A stretch of DNA of 64,000 nucleotides from Papiliotrema nemorosa (taxonomy: Eukaryota > Basidiomycota > Tremellomycetes > Tremellales > Rhynchogastremaceae): contig JASKOT010000026.1 in NCBI GenBank assembly GCA_032158125.1, positions 62,001-126,000 of the forward strand, read 5' to 3'. The translations under genes and the position numbers were made by a program. Position 1 is the first letter of the stretch, and every line of letters starts with the position of its first letter. The notes under the pieces were generated by a model that searched no databases, had not been told where the DNA came from, and saw only the letters and a list, made by a program, of their open reading frames with translations. This document shows, piece after piece, positions 35,642 to 45,657 of this stretch.

Positions 35642-37130
35642 ATGTCACGATACGTCGATCTTCCATCTCGAGGACACCTTCCGGCCGTCTCTCTCCTCGC
35701 CAGGATATCCACTCCACTCAATCGCTCATCAACGATCATCTCGCCTAATCACCCTACCATCCTGCTCTGCCATCCCATTTGGACCGACTCGTTTTTCTTG
35801 TGAGCTCCCTCTAGCCTTGAATAGGCGAACAGCTTATAAGATAGTTATCCGCAGTATGACGAGCCTGCTTTATACGAGAATTACAACTTGATCAGCTTTG
35901 ACATCCGCGGTCATGGAGACACACTTGTTGAACCATCGACTCGAGGTTTGTTCAGCTGGTGGGATGCAGCAGATGACGCGTACCTTGCACTGGTAAGCTC
36001 ACCTCATTCCTCACGAGCATGGCTGATCATGCAGCGCGGGCTTGGAGTGGAAGCAGTACACCTTCTAGGCGCCTCACTTGGCTCACATGTGGCTCTGCGG
36101 ATGGCACAGAGGTATCCAGGTTTCGTCGTCTCAGCAACACTCGTCAATCCCGCCACCGCACTCGACCCGCCAGGATGGTCTGAAGCATTCAATGAGTGCA
36201 AACAGGTCAGTGGAGAACTCGCAAGGTCGGCGATCAGCTTACCTGTAGCTTCTCGATCGGGCGATCGATCTGCGAGATGAGGACGCTCTGGACGATGTCA
36301 CGATCGGAGGATGGGGTATTGGGCTCGGTGACACAGTTACTGGTCCTGTCAAAGACCTTCGACAACGGTTCATGGATCATCAGAGGACAAAGCTGGCAGA
36401 GGGCAAGGTGAGTTTCAGCAGTTTACATACATCATCTTGGCTGATCAGCTTAGCTTGAGGTGGCTCTACCTTATCTCACGGGACTGCTTGAGACCCGGCG
36501 CGATGTGATTGCTGAGGAAGACTTGTCGGATATTGCTTGTCCAGTCCTCATTGTGACAGTGTGTGCTTACCGTACTGTCCCGAACCAGCTGATGTAGTCA
36601 GAATCGGGAGACAATCGAAGGAGATTTGAAAGACGAGTATGAGCGACTGGTGCGATCCATCAACCAGCCCAAGTTCGCCCGACTAGGTATTTCCCGAACG
36701 AGATCACAGGCAACTCTCATCACTCTTGATGAGATTCCTCGGTGGATCACTCTCGCAGCACCACATGTGTGAGTAGCATCACCAACCTGTTTCAAGACCT
36801 CGAGCTGACTTCAGCCTGCATCCACTCTGGATGGAACACATTGAAGCTGCTTTCGCCCGCTACATTGCTTCGTCTCCTCCGTCCCCGCTCTCAACCACGT
36901 TCAGTCGATCCTCACGTACATCCCTCTCGTCGCTTTGCTCAGGCAGGAGGCGATCATCACCTCGGGAAATGACCGGTTTCGACATTCCCCCTCCGCCCAA
37001 ATTGGGTCCTGGCATTTTGACACACGGACAGGTCCTGGATAGGGAAAAGGCAGAGGGGATCCCTATGACTGTTGAGGTGGTCGTTACCGTAGACGGAGGT
37101 CGAGAAATGACCCATCTTCCACCATCATAG
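35642..37130 (+). CDS. Alpha/beta-hydrolase fold protein
   Basis: Alpha/beta hydrolase of 409 residues; substrate unknown. Exons 35642-35799, 35845-35992, 36035-36205, 36249-36407, 36454-36560, 36598-36768 and 36815-37130 close in phase. The oxyanion strand is HPTILLCHPIWTDSFFFYPQ (completed only when intron 1 ends at the TAG before 35845), followed by ISFDIRGHGDT. The nucleophile elbow is LLGASLGS (Ser in G-A-S-L-G). The likely His lies in LAAPHVLHPLWMEH. A low-complexity Ser/Arg tail follows and ends with VVVTVDGGREMTHLPPS. The donor of intron 5 could be two bases earlier if the AG after TCAG is used. Confidence 0.8.
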
Positions 37131-37325
37131 GGTGGCAGGGGTCTCGGGGTATCTCGGTTGTATCAAGATGAAACACGATCTTTTGTAACCCCCCCTCGAT
37201 GCTGTACCTGAGAGTGGGATTTCCGTCTGATCGGTCCATGACGCAACTGTCTGATCGCCATCAAAACCACCTTTGCTCGCTGTTCATTTGACGTCACTGG
37301 ATGGTTGCATGGTAGCAACAAGGCA

Positions 37326-37330
37326 TATAA
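37326..37330 (+). promoter_or_regulatory. TATA box of CipC-like gene 2
   Basis: CATATAAGG about 100 bases upstream of the ATG at 37428; CCCCT motifs occur at about 37191 and 37353. Confidence 0.5.
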
Positions 37331-37427
37331 GGCATCCTTCCTCGTTGTTTTCCCCCTCGTCGACGAGCCCTAACGAATCACTCACGACATACTCTATACG
37401 TTATAACAGCCCAACCTCGTCAACGAC

Positions 37428-38094
37428 ATGTTTGACAGTGAGCTTCCGTGTCTTATGCTTCTACACCATCCTTTAACCTCATCTCGTGGATGCCGCTGAT
37501 CATGCAGGACTTCGAGCCAAGATTGACACGCACTTCCACACTAGCCCCTTGGCCACCCAACGCAAAGACTTTCTCGCGCTCAAGGCGGACACTCCCATTG
37601 AGAAGAAGTCGCACTTCACCGCAGACGTCGTCGGCGCCGCGGCGGCCTACGAGGCTTTCAAGCAGTTTGAGAAGCATGAGATTCACAAGGGGTCCAAGCC
37701 TACGCATGCTCGAGCTAAAGAGGTGAGCAAGCAAGATGCTCCCTGGGATCCGAGTTGATGTTATAGATCATCGTCGGTCTTGCACAAGGAAATGCAGCTC
37801 GACTGATAGAGGAGAAGAACCTGCCATTCAGTGAGTGACTTATGACAGCGAGGGGAAGATGAGCTGACATATCTCCTTTCTCCGACCCTTATCTTCGTTT
37901 CCCTTTGACCTTTTGTCCACCCCATTCTCTTTCATTACCCAGCTTCCGAGGCCAACAAGTCCAAGTTCAAGGCCAACGCTCAAGTCGCCGCGACACGAGA
38001 CGCCAAGCGAGCCTTGCGAGAGAGCGGTTATTATGAGACTCATGAGCTTGACATCATGGACAATGATGAGAAACACGGTCACAAAATCATGTGA
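37428..38094 (+). CDS. CipC-family stress protein (copy 2)
   Basis: 146-residue relative of the protein at 20804-21501. Exons 37428-37437, 37508-37722, 37767-37830 and 37943-38094 close in phase; the first exon has only 10 coding bases. The core reads HFTADVVGAAAAYEAFKQFE, KPTHARAKEIIVGLAQGNAA, and a C-terminal RDAKRALRESGYYE, aligning position by position with copy 1 (HELIGGAAAFEAMRAYE, HQLAKELIAGIAG, ALNQSGEY). It has a longer N-terminus (MFDRLRAKIDTHFHTSP) and a His/Asp-rich tail. Function is unknown beyond stress association of the family. Confidence 0.75.
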
Positions 38095-38408
38095 TAGTCA
38101 TTCGTGTCAGGTATCAGGGAGAGTCGATCGTGGATTTTACGAGACCAGTAATGGTCGAGCTTGTAATGCATGTGTGCAGTTTGCTTTTCAGTCCGTCTGC
38201 TTGATTTGATATCGACTAAGAGGTGCGTTGACTCGAAGCCCGGAGATCATCACGGTCGGCAATGTTCCACAGAGCTGTATCCACTACTGGATAGACCCTG
38301 TTCGATAGCATCCAAAAGCCGAAAGCGTGGGACTCCGGCATATCGTGGTGTGGCTCTTACGAGCATGGTGACTTGACGTACTGCAGGGAACGGAGGTCGC
38401 GGGTCAAC
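38095..38408. other. Convergent 3' region
   Basis: Between the stop of CipC-like gene 2 and the stop of the phosphoesterase gene; nothing recognised. Confidence 0.45.
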
Positions 38409-39799
38409 TCATCTGTCCGTCCGCTTTCGCTTGCTATTCTTCGACGACGACTTTTCAACCGGTCCGATTTCTGTCGTGTCGCCAGCCCAATTTCGAAATT
38501 GCTGTTTCTCTTTGTCGAACACTTTGATCCTCTCCTGAGCTGCGCAAACTTCACGCAGAGTACGTCCAGCTGCACAATTCAGTACCGTTCACACTTGTGC
38601 TTGTCGGATCTGCTCACTCTTGACGCTTCTGCCGTATTCACTGCCCTCTTCGCCATATTGTCCCCATGAGTACCCCTCAACTCCCTTGGGGAGACTGATG
38701 AACCATGACACCTTTCGTTTCCCAGTAGATGTAAAGGTATTGGCAAACGAGTTTTGGGGAGATTGTATCAAGATATAGGCTGGAGGTCAGCTAGAGGTTC
38801 ACACGGGCACTCACAATGGTTATCCAGCTTTTTCCCTCCTTTCAACGTGAAATGGATTGATCTAGACTTGCCAACACGGACAGGTCGTTCCATCGCCATT
38901 CTAAACTTGTCTTCATCATGTTTTCCCAGTCTTTGAGATCAGCTCTCGCATTGCACCTTCGTGACACTCCGCTCACAGGTCATCTGATCCCTCTTCTTGC
39001 CCTCGGGCGCGCTTGCGCCTCTTGCGCTTGTCATCTTCACTATCGGAGTCATCATTTCGCCAAGGATAGTCTATTGTATATGTTCCTATGTCCCACAACA
39101 CTTCCATCAGCTCTGTTGAAAGAGATGAGGTATGACCTACGAGTTCCGCATCGTTCCCCAGAGGGCAAGACTAAACATGAGCTGTGCAGACGTCTCACAC
39201 GACGAATGGACTGACTCCTTCCATCTCCGCCTGACATCAGCTTTTCTAGCAGTAGCCATGTGAGAAATTCACCTTCGTAGGTCGTGTAGCTGATTGGATG
39301 CAGTGTAGTTTGAACTGCTAGCCGATTCCGCTCCGCCATCTTGGATATACCTGACATCAGCGACTATTCGATTCAGCTTTACAAGACAGACTCACCGAGA
39401 AGGCCTCGAGGTATGGCCCATGACATCGTCGTACCGTCTAGCTGCATACGGAGATCATAGTGTAGAGCTGGCGGGATCAGCTCTATTCAACTGGGAGGAA
39501 GGACCGTAATCACCTCTAGCTTGATGTCGCTGTATACACCAAAAGTTTCTCCTTCTCAACGCCGGAAACATCTTCAGCTCATCTTGCGAAAAGTCCCAAG
39601 GCGATGATATAAACCCACCGCCTTCGGAGGCTTCATGCAATTGTGGGCGAGAAAGGCCGGTTACGACACCTTCTTGCGAGGCTGATGGGATAGATGCTTT
39701 GAGCTCCGACACGGACTGATGGGGGGTGCAATCGGCTTCAAGGTGGCTTGGGACGGCTTGAGATTTCCGCCTCTCTGCTAGTCTATGCAGCGACCACAT
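38409..39799 (-). CDS. LigD-type 3'-phosphoesterase domain protein
   Basis: Stand-alone relative of the bacterial DNA ligase D 3'-phosphoesterase domain, which trims 3' phosphates and ribonucleotides at breaks. Eight exons (39514-39799, 39396-39467, 39273-39350, 39201-39230, 38977-39112, 38815-38900, 38618-38779, 38409-38569) give 336 residues in perfect phase. The core reads IQRHQARALHYDLRMQLDG, SWAIPRGL, LAVQTTLHPISY and VLWDIGTYTID. By spacing, the catalytic set is H92, H98, D100, R102, H137 and Y141, matching the bacterial His/His/Asp/Arg/His/Tyr set. Later come SRSIHFTLKGGKK and VSWFISLPKG. Lys/Arg-rich stretches could be nuclear signals. There is no ligase or polymerase domain. The 30-base exon 4 is the least certain join. 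Confidence 0.78.
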
Positions 39800-40640
39800 G
39801 TCTGGTCGAGGAGGAAGGCAGATCTGATGGATGTCAGATATGGAGAGCGATCCAGTCAGCTTTCATCCGAGTTTATCCGGGAAGAATGAGTTTTTCCGCC
39901 TAGGACTCGCATGCATTTCCACATCGGCCTCTGTCCATGTCGATAAGGGATTCATACGGTCGGATCGCCCTATGCGGTGGGAGTCCACCGCCGCTGGCGT
40001 ATTAAGCTATGTCGGGAAGGCTCCATGACAGCGACAGAGTACGTCTGCCGGAGCAAGGCCGCGACGCTCGTATACGTGCACAACATGGGCTCGTGGCTGC
40101 ATGCACACCAGGACCATCACATGACAAGCTAATCACATGTTGACACCAGCACACGGTTTGTGTACCGGACTGGCCTCATCGTTTCAAGGTCCATTGAAAG
40201 CGAGCATGCTCCTGCCTGCAATCTAACATGGACACAAGACTGGGCACTCCACAGTGTCCAAAAATGGCCCAAATCAGTCGGAAATGGATATCGTCTGACG
40301 CCTAGCGTTCCGATGGATAAGACCGCGCTCAAGTTCAGGTCTGTGTCGTTCAGCCAAAGCGAGTCTCCGTCTCCTGGATTCACCACTGATTCACATTCAC
40401 AGGTGCTCTACAGGATCACCACCGCGATCCATTCCGAGCTATAAGCTTGTAAGCCGTACCGGAATCGCTCTTCGTTATCCTTTCGCTCCCCCGATCTCCA
40501 CCTTTCCTCCAGGGACGGCAAACGGCAGACCGAGCAGCCGTACGTTCTCAACACCCGTTCGCTGTCGTCTGATTTGGCAGAGGGAAGCCACTAATAGATG
40601 ACCCCCTCTGTCAATTGTTATCGCTTTCGCAGCCATCAGT
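39800..40640. other. Intergenic, possible 5' exon of the Cys-rich gene
   Basis: No complete gene. Just before 40641 a frame in phase with the next gene reads LSIVIAFAAIS, signal-peptide-like, but TGA precedes it and no ATG is in frame. Confidence 0.4.
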
Positions 40641-41108
40641 ATGGGTGCCAGTCTCAAAGAGGCCGTGGGTCCAGAAAATGGCTTCCAGATCGACAAAGCC
40701 TACGCGTTGAACGACACAAATCCCGAGTCCTACACGCGATTGACACTAGTCAACGGCAACTACTCGGTCGATGTCGTGGCAGAGAGCGAAGAAGTGTTGG
40801 GTTCATTCCACGTCTTCCTCACTGATGACCAAATATCCGCTTGTCACGCTCACGGCTTCATCTATACGTCGACTCTTGATGGTCTCGATAAACGATCTTG
40901 TTGCCGAAAACGTGATATCAACGGCAAAGAAGTGATTGACAGGCGATGTGTAGCTAGTGTGAATGCAAGACCGGGCGAGTTGGACTCCCGGCAATCGAGG
41001 TGCGGGCAGTTTTGTGAGGGTGTTAGACATTGTGACCAGGATCCGGCCTGTCCTGATTGTACGTATACCGGCGGAAACTGCGATTACCAGAAGAGTTGCT
41101 CCGGATAG
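40641..41108 (+). CDS. Cysteine-rich, probably secreted protein
   Basis: Uninterrupted 155-codon frame with non-random composition. The first half (GFQIDKAYALNDTN, LVNGNYSVDVVAESEE) looks like a small beta domain. The C-terminal 70 residues hold most of the Cys (CCRK, RC, CGQFC, HC, ACPDC, NC, SC), ending RCGQFCEGVRHCDQDPAC then CDYQKSC, a pattern common in small secreted fungal proteins. Upstream in the same frame lies a hydrophobic run (IVIAFAAIS) that would make a signal peptide if a spliced or non-AUG start exists. The ATG at 40641 is therefore only the first in-frame Met. No homologue recognised. Confidence 0.5.
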   Translation: MGASLKEAVGPENGFQIDKAYALNDTNPESYTRLTLVNGNYSVDVVAESEEVLGSFHVFLTDDQISACHAHGFIYTSTLDGLDKRSCCRKRDINGKEVIDRRCVASVNARPGELDSRQSRCGQFCEGVRHCDQDPACPDCTYTGGNCDYQKSCSG

Positions 41109-41437
41109 AGCGAGATCTTGGCTGCCCCTCTGCATTGTAAGAGATCCAGGCGAAGCCAGGAGGGAGTGTCGGAGAGAGAGGCCAAGGACGAGAGTAGAGA
41201 TGGGACAGGAAGAATAATCGAGGATACTGGAATGGCTTTGTAAGGCTGGAACCATTGCCCTATTCGTGCACAAGCAACCGAGGCATCATATGAATACAAC
41301 ACTGTCGCCTGGCGCACAAGACGGAGATACATGGGCTCGCACAGCGTTGGCTCACCGTACCGTGAACATGTCAAGGGTCTTTGCAAACGATACCTCCATC
41401 GCAGATCAACACCACACCATCGACGTTAGCTCGATGG
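41109..41437. other. Gap after the Cys-rich gene
   Basis: No supported gene; reverse-strand frames have no motif. Confidence 0.35.
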
Positions 41438-41878
41438 TCACAAGTCACCGCGCCGACTTGATGGTAATACGGTACGAAACGCTGCGGTGGTGCCGAGACG
41501 GGCGTAAAAGTGAATCGGAGTGGATATCCATCTTGCTTGAGGAGCTTCAGGTTGGACTCCATGTGGCACTGTGCGTGAGCTACTTGTCCGGCAAGAGTGG
41601 AGGACCGGGCTTGCACTGATGCCTTTGAAGCTGAACGATGCACTTCCAGGAAGCCAATTTGCGCCTTCTTTATCTGACGATTGGAAGGTATCCACGAGTG
41701 CGAAGGACCCGTCAGCACGGGCATCGAATGTGAGGACATTGTGAGGTCCGTTGACTCCGTAGATGGTCATTCTGTCAAGGTCGTCTCCTGGTCCGCCGTA
41801 GCTTGACGAACCGAGATATACCAGTCTGGCTGAAGCGAGAGCGGCAAGGGGGGGAATCGCCACGAGTTTGGTGAGCAT
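41438..41878 (-). pseudogene. N-terminal fragment of a secreted lactonase-like protein
   Basis: Begins with a signal peptide (MLTKLVAIPPLAALASA) and then RLVYLGSSSYGG and GSFALVDTFQSSDKEGANWL, which resemble the first blade of fungal 7-bladed lactonase/muconate-cyclase propellers. After about 85 residues the family pattern stops. Two frames stay open for another 300 bases (this one to 41438 and another to 41371) without further propeller blades or good splice sites. The rest of a normal protein of more than 300 residues is absent, so it looks truncated. It may instead be an orphan secreted protein. Confidence 0.35.
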
Positions 41879-42631
41879 GTTGAGTTGAGGAAGAGCGAAG
41901 GGCGCCGAGGAGTAGTATCAGTAGTGATAGTAGCAGCGTTGGTACAGCTGGAAAGGTAAATCAGCAGGTCAGACTAGGGTTTTTATCACTTAATGCACCC
42001 CCACCCCAGCTACAGCACCCAGACAACCAACAAAGGGACATCCAACGGATGCTTCTTCTCCAAGGGGAATTGTCCAGTTTTCCATGCTGTTTCACCCCTT
42101 CATCACCGATTGCTTTACTCCTGTCTAGGCTGCCGATCTCTCTCTGATTAAAGAGATGTGTGCCTTTGGATGGCAAACATTTGACCGGTCATGCTTGGCG
42201 CGGGGCACAAAGCTCCATCATCCGGCAGATCAAGCAAGCCCACAGTATTGAGGGCATTCCTCCACGGAGACCCTTCAGGCACTATGAGAGTGAGAAGACA
42301 CCAATCGCAAGACGGTAGAGGAGGCGTACACCCATCGAGCAAGCCATCGACTTGAGCAAGGCGGTGGAAGCCTGTGATCCAACATTTCGGTATGAACGAG
42401 CAGTGTCTCGACAGTTCCGATAGGCGAGTCCAATTCTCTCATGCCTTCGACCGATGTCTCATGTCAGCATCTGGTTGCTGACCTGCTAATCGTGAAGCAG
42501 AGGGGAGTTCGATGCCATAAGGCATGTTGAGTGAACCAAGCGGCGATGTCCGCCAAACGAGATTACCAGAATTCCGTGAATACACGAATTCGATGTTCAA
42601 CCTGACAACTCCTCGCTCTCAATCCTCCACC
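41879..42631. other. Intergenic region
   Basis: Leader of the mL49 gene at its right end; nothing else recognised. The frame upstream of 42632 is open but not protein-like. Confidence 0.4.
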
Positions 42632-43314
42632 ATGTCCTTCAGAGCGACGCCTATCGCACTGGCGCGCGAAAAGCTAGTCCTTCAAACATCTCGACCTGGT
42701 CAAAAACTCCCAAAATACCTGAAATCTCGTGTCGTCCTGGCTGAAGCTACCGAAAGGGAATATCAAGCCAAAGTCGATACTGCCCGAGCTGCCGGTCAAC
42801 CTGTACCCAAATTTAAGCAGCCGTTGAAGCTCGCACCGGATCAGCTGAAGTGGTACTCTGTATCGAGGAGTGAGAAGGGCAATTTACCTGTTTACACGGA
42901 TTTCAGAGGAGATGGAGGTGTGTTGACTATGATAAGGCGTATCAAGGTGAGCTTCTTCTTGGACTATTCGTTTGGTCAAGCGGAGACGAAATAGCGCTAA
43001 CATTATAGGGAGACGCTGCTGTGAGTTTTCTCTCGATCCGACCTCCCTGTCCCTGCTTTGGTTCGACCTCGTGCCCAGTTTTAGACAAGCACTGTCGAGC
43101 ATTTCTCCTGGTCTATAACTGGTAACTGGGAAGACAGGTTTGCTGACCATGACAGTCATGTATGAAAGAGCTGAATGTCCACCTGTACAACATCCATATC
43201 GACCCAGTCTCCGAAGCGCCTCGGGCCATTCTTAGGCCGACGAGTGGGAATCTTATCGTAAAAGGCAATCACAAACTCATACTGGAAGACTGGTTGAGGG
43301 AGAAGGGTTTCTAG
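42632..43314 (+). CDS. IMG2: Mitochondrial large-subunit ribosomal protein mL49 (Img2)
   Basis: Component of the mitochondrial 54S ribosomal subunit. Exons 42632-42946, 43009-43020 and 43156-43314 give 161 residues. Motifs LPVYTDFRGDGG, MIRRIKGDAA, LNVHLYNIHIDP and RPTSGNLIVKGNHKL then LREKGF are diagnostic of mL49. The middle exon is only 12 bases and encodes GDAA, exactly the residues the family requires after RRIK. The N-terminal 30 residues are basic with few acidic residues, fitting a mitochondrial presequence. An upstream in-frame Met at 42593 is possible. Confidence 0.9.
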
Positions 43315-44431
43315 GCACGACGATGCGCACAAGGGACGAGCATGCTCTTTGGCGAGTGTCGCGTGTAACGTGGACTATCTGCTGTGGACGACATCGCCAT
43401 AACCTGGAGTATCGCTAGTACAAGGAGGATCGAGAGGCGTCGGTTGAGCAAGGGCGTATGGAGAGCATAGGATGTGGGAAAGCTTCACTCTGACGAAGAT
43501 TACACGACAACTTGTTATATTATCATTCAAATGCATTGACGACATTTCTCATGAGTGAAAGAATCGCTGGATTCTGTCCATGGAATTGAAGTCACACGGC
43601 GGGGATGTGCCTCGTCGACCTGGATATGGCCGTGAGGGTGCCGATGCACTTACAGTGGAGGTACAACTTATCCAAGTACACATTAGTATGTCACACCGAG
43701 AGAACAATACAGTCTGGATTTTCTTCTGGAGTATTGATAGCGTCCAGCGTGCACTTCTTGCCACGACTCTACCTTACACCGGCTCAGAGTTCAGGACATC
43801 CATGGATGGTGCAGGAATCGTCGTCCTTACAAAGAGGCGTCTGAAACTGACTGCTGTAGTGATCGCAGCCGATCTATAGGAGCCTCAGCAAAGATTATAT
43901 TGGCGATCGGCTCAGCTGTGTCTTCGGGACGGCAGAAGGTTGCAGGTGATGAGACATCGAATATCGTCCGAGTGCCTGACTTGCCAAGAAAGACCAGGCA
44001 CGACTGTAAGTTGAGTCGCTACAGTTCTATCGATCCTTGCCGTTGCGAGGACTGCTCATGAACGACTGTGGAGACGTAGCGCGCTCGGCAGGTGCAGCAT
44101 GGTCAAACGGCCAAGCTGGATGCAATGGCTCCGCGAGTAGGGGGCGCATCTGTCGGCGATACAGCGTCTTGTCGGTGTTAGCGAAGACCGAGTGGCAAAT
44201 ATGATCAGACCCGCTTGCGGCGATTGCGCCATGATCCAAGTGTGGCACTTTTCCCCTCCGTTGCAGGTTTCCAGGTTTGGTCGCGCGTGGCTGTTGCCCC
44301 CTCCCAGTGTCGCTCGCTGCCATTCGAGGTTTTCGTCGAATCGCCTTTTGCCCCTCTTTATCCTTCAAACCTGTGAGTAATCTCAACATACACCTCTTGT
44401 CATTCTTCTAATAGTATAGATACTCCGCAAA
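43315..44431. other. Long intergenic region upstream of uL23
   Basis: About 1.1 kb with overlapping open frames on both strands but no family motif, signal peptide or splice chain. Pyrimidine-rich sequence precedes 44432 as expected for a ribosomal protein gene. Confidence 0.4.
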
Positions 44432-45294
44432 ATGGCACCAAAGGCTTCGACTTCCGGCAAGGGTGAGTTGGGAGTTTTCAATCTGGATGGAGTGGAGTCC
44501 TATGGCAACTTTGGGTCGTCTGTCTTTGGAGCTGGACATGGAACATGGAGGATAGCTGGGTGTAGGCATGATCACGCTGAAAGGCTGGACCATGAGAGGT
44601 ACCGATATCTGTATGCCAGGCATCAGAGATGGTATGGTGGTGGGACGAAGAGGAGGACATTGGATTTGGAGAAGTTTCGACATGGACACAGACAGATGAC
44701 CCTTTCGACCATTTCACCACTTTCACCTACATTCATCCACCCATACTGAACGCTGATCATCTAGCTGCCGCCAAAACTCAGGATGCCAAGGCTAAATCCG
44801 CCAAAAAGGCCGCCCTCAAGGGTACCCAATCCCACTCTGTCCGAAAGGTCCGAACCTCTGTTTCGTTCCACCGACCTACCACTCTCCGACTCGCTCGAGC
44901 TCCTAAATACCCCCGAAAGTCGGTCCCTCACTTGCCCCGAATGGACCAATTCAGGACAATCCAACACCCTTTGAACACCGAGTCGGCCATGAAGAAGATT
45001 GAGGACCACAACACCTTGGTCTTCATTGTCGACTTGAAAGCCAACAAGAGCCAGATCAAGGATGCCGTCAAGAAGCTCTACGAGGTTGAGGCCGCCAAGA
45101 TCAACACTTTGATCCGGTACGTCGAAATGGTTGCCACAGAAGATGATTTGGCTGACTTTACAGACCGGACGGAAAGAAGAAGGCTTACGTTCGATTGACT
45201 GCCGACCACGACGCCCTCGAGGTCGCCAACAAGGTGGGTCTCTCTGACAGGTATACTGGAGATGATTGCTGATGAGTAGATCGGCTTCATCTAA
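44432..45294 (+). CDS. RPL25: 60S ribosomal protein uL23 (Rpl25)
   Basis: Large-subunit ribosomal protein next to the exit tunnel, docking site for SRP and nascent-chain factors. Exons 44432-44462, 44765-45116, 45164-45233 and 45280-45294 give 155 residues. The N-terminus is Ala/Lys rich. The conserved part reads [22 protein letters not shown], LDxF-type [24 protein letters not shown] and [13 protein letters not shown], ending VANKIGFI. The first intron is 302 nt, by far the largest in the window; the last exon is 15 bases. Confidence 0.94.
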
Positions 45295-45657
45295 ACAATT
45301 TACAAGCGATTGTTGGGTCGAAGTTTTTCAGGTTGGGTACTGTACTCTGTAGACGGGATGATCTCTCAGAGTAGAGGTGTATGCAGCGATTCTTCACGAT
45401 ACATGATGAGCAGATTGGACGGTCATCGGGTTACTGACGAGGGTTAGCATATTCATATTCATCTACAGCCACCATCAAGCCGAGACTCGACGTGAGGAGT
45501 CGGGCGAAATCAAGCGGAGGGACGAAGCGGTGCGCAGTACAAGGTGGTCAAAGGCGAATCTCTGACCAGCTTGGCAACTGGACGGCTTAGGTTCGAAACG
45601 GCACGAATACACATGCCACGGATGGACAATGCTCGAAGATGTGTTCTACAGATGTTA
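45295..45657. other. Convergent 3' region (uL23 / TANGO2)
   Basis: No gene; 3' UTR sequence of two convergent genes. Confidence 0.5.

Noticed and set aside
38589..38591. Stop codon of the phosphoesterase gene at 38589
   Set aside because: A better GTGAGC donor at 38617 removes it and adds a phase-correct last exon with coding character.
39831..40444. Forward-strand open frames between the phosphoesterase and Cys-rich genes
   Set aside because: No motif, signal or splice chain; treated as intergenic.
43580..44389. Overlapping open frames upstream of uL23
   Set aside because: They overlap on both strands and show no family pattern.
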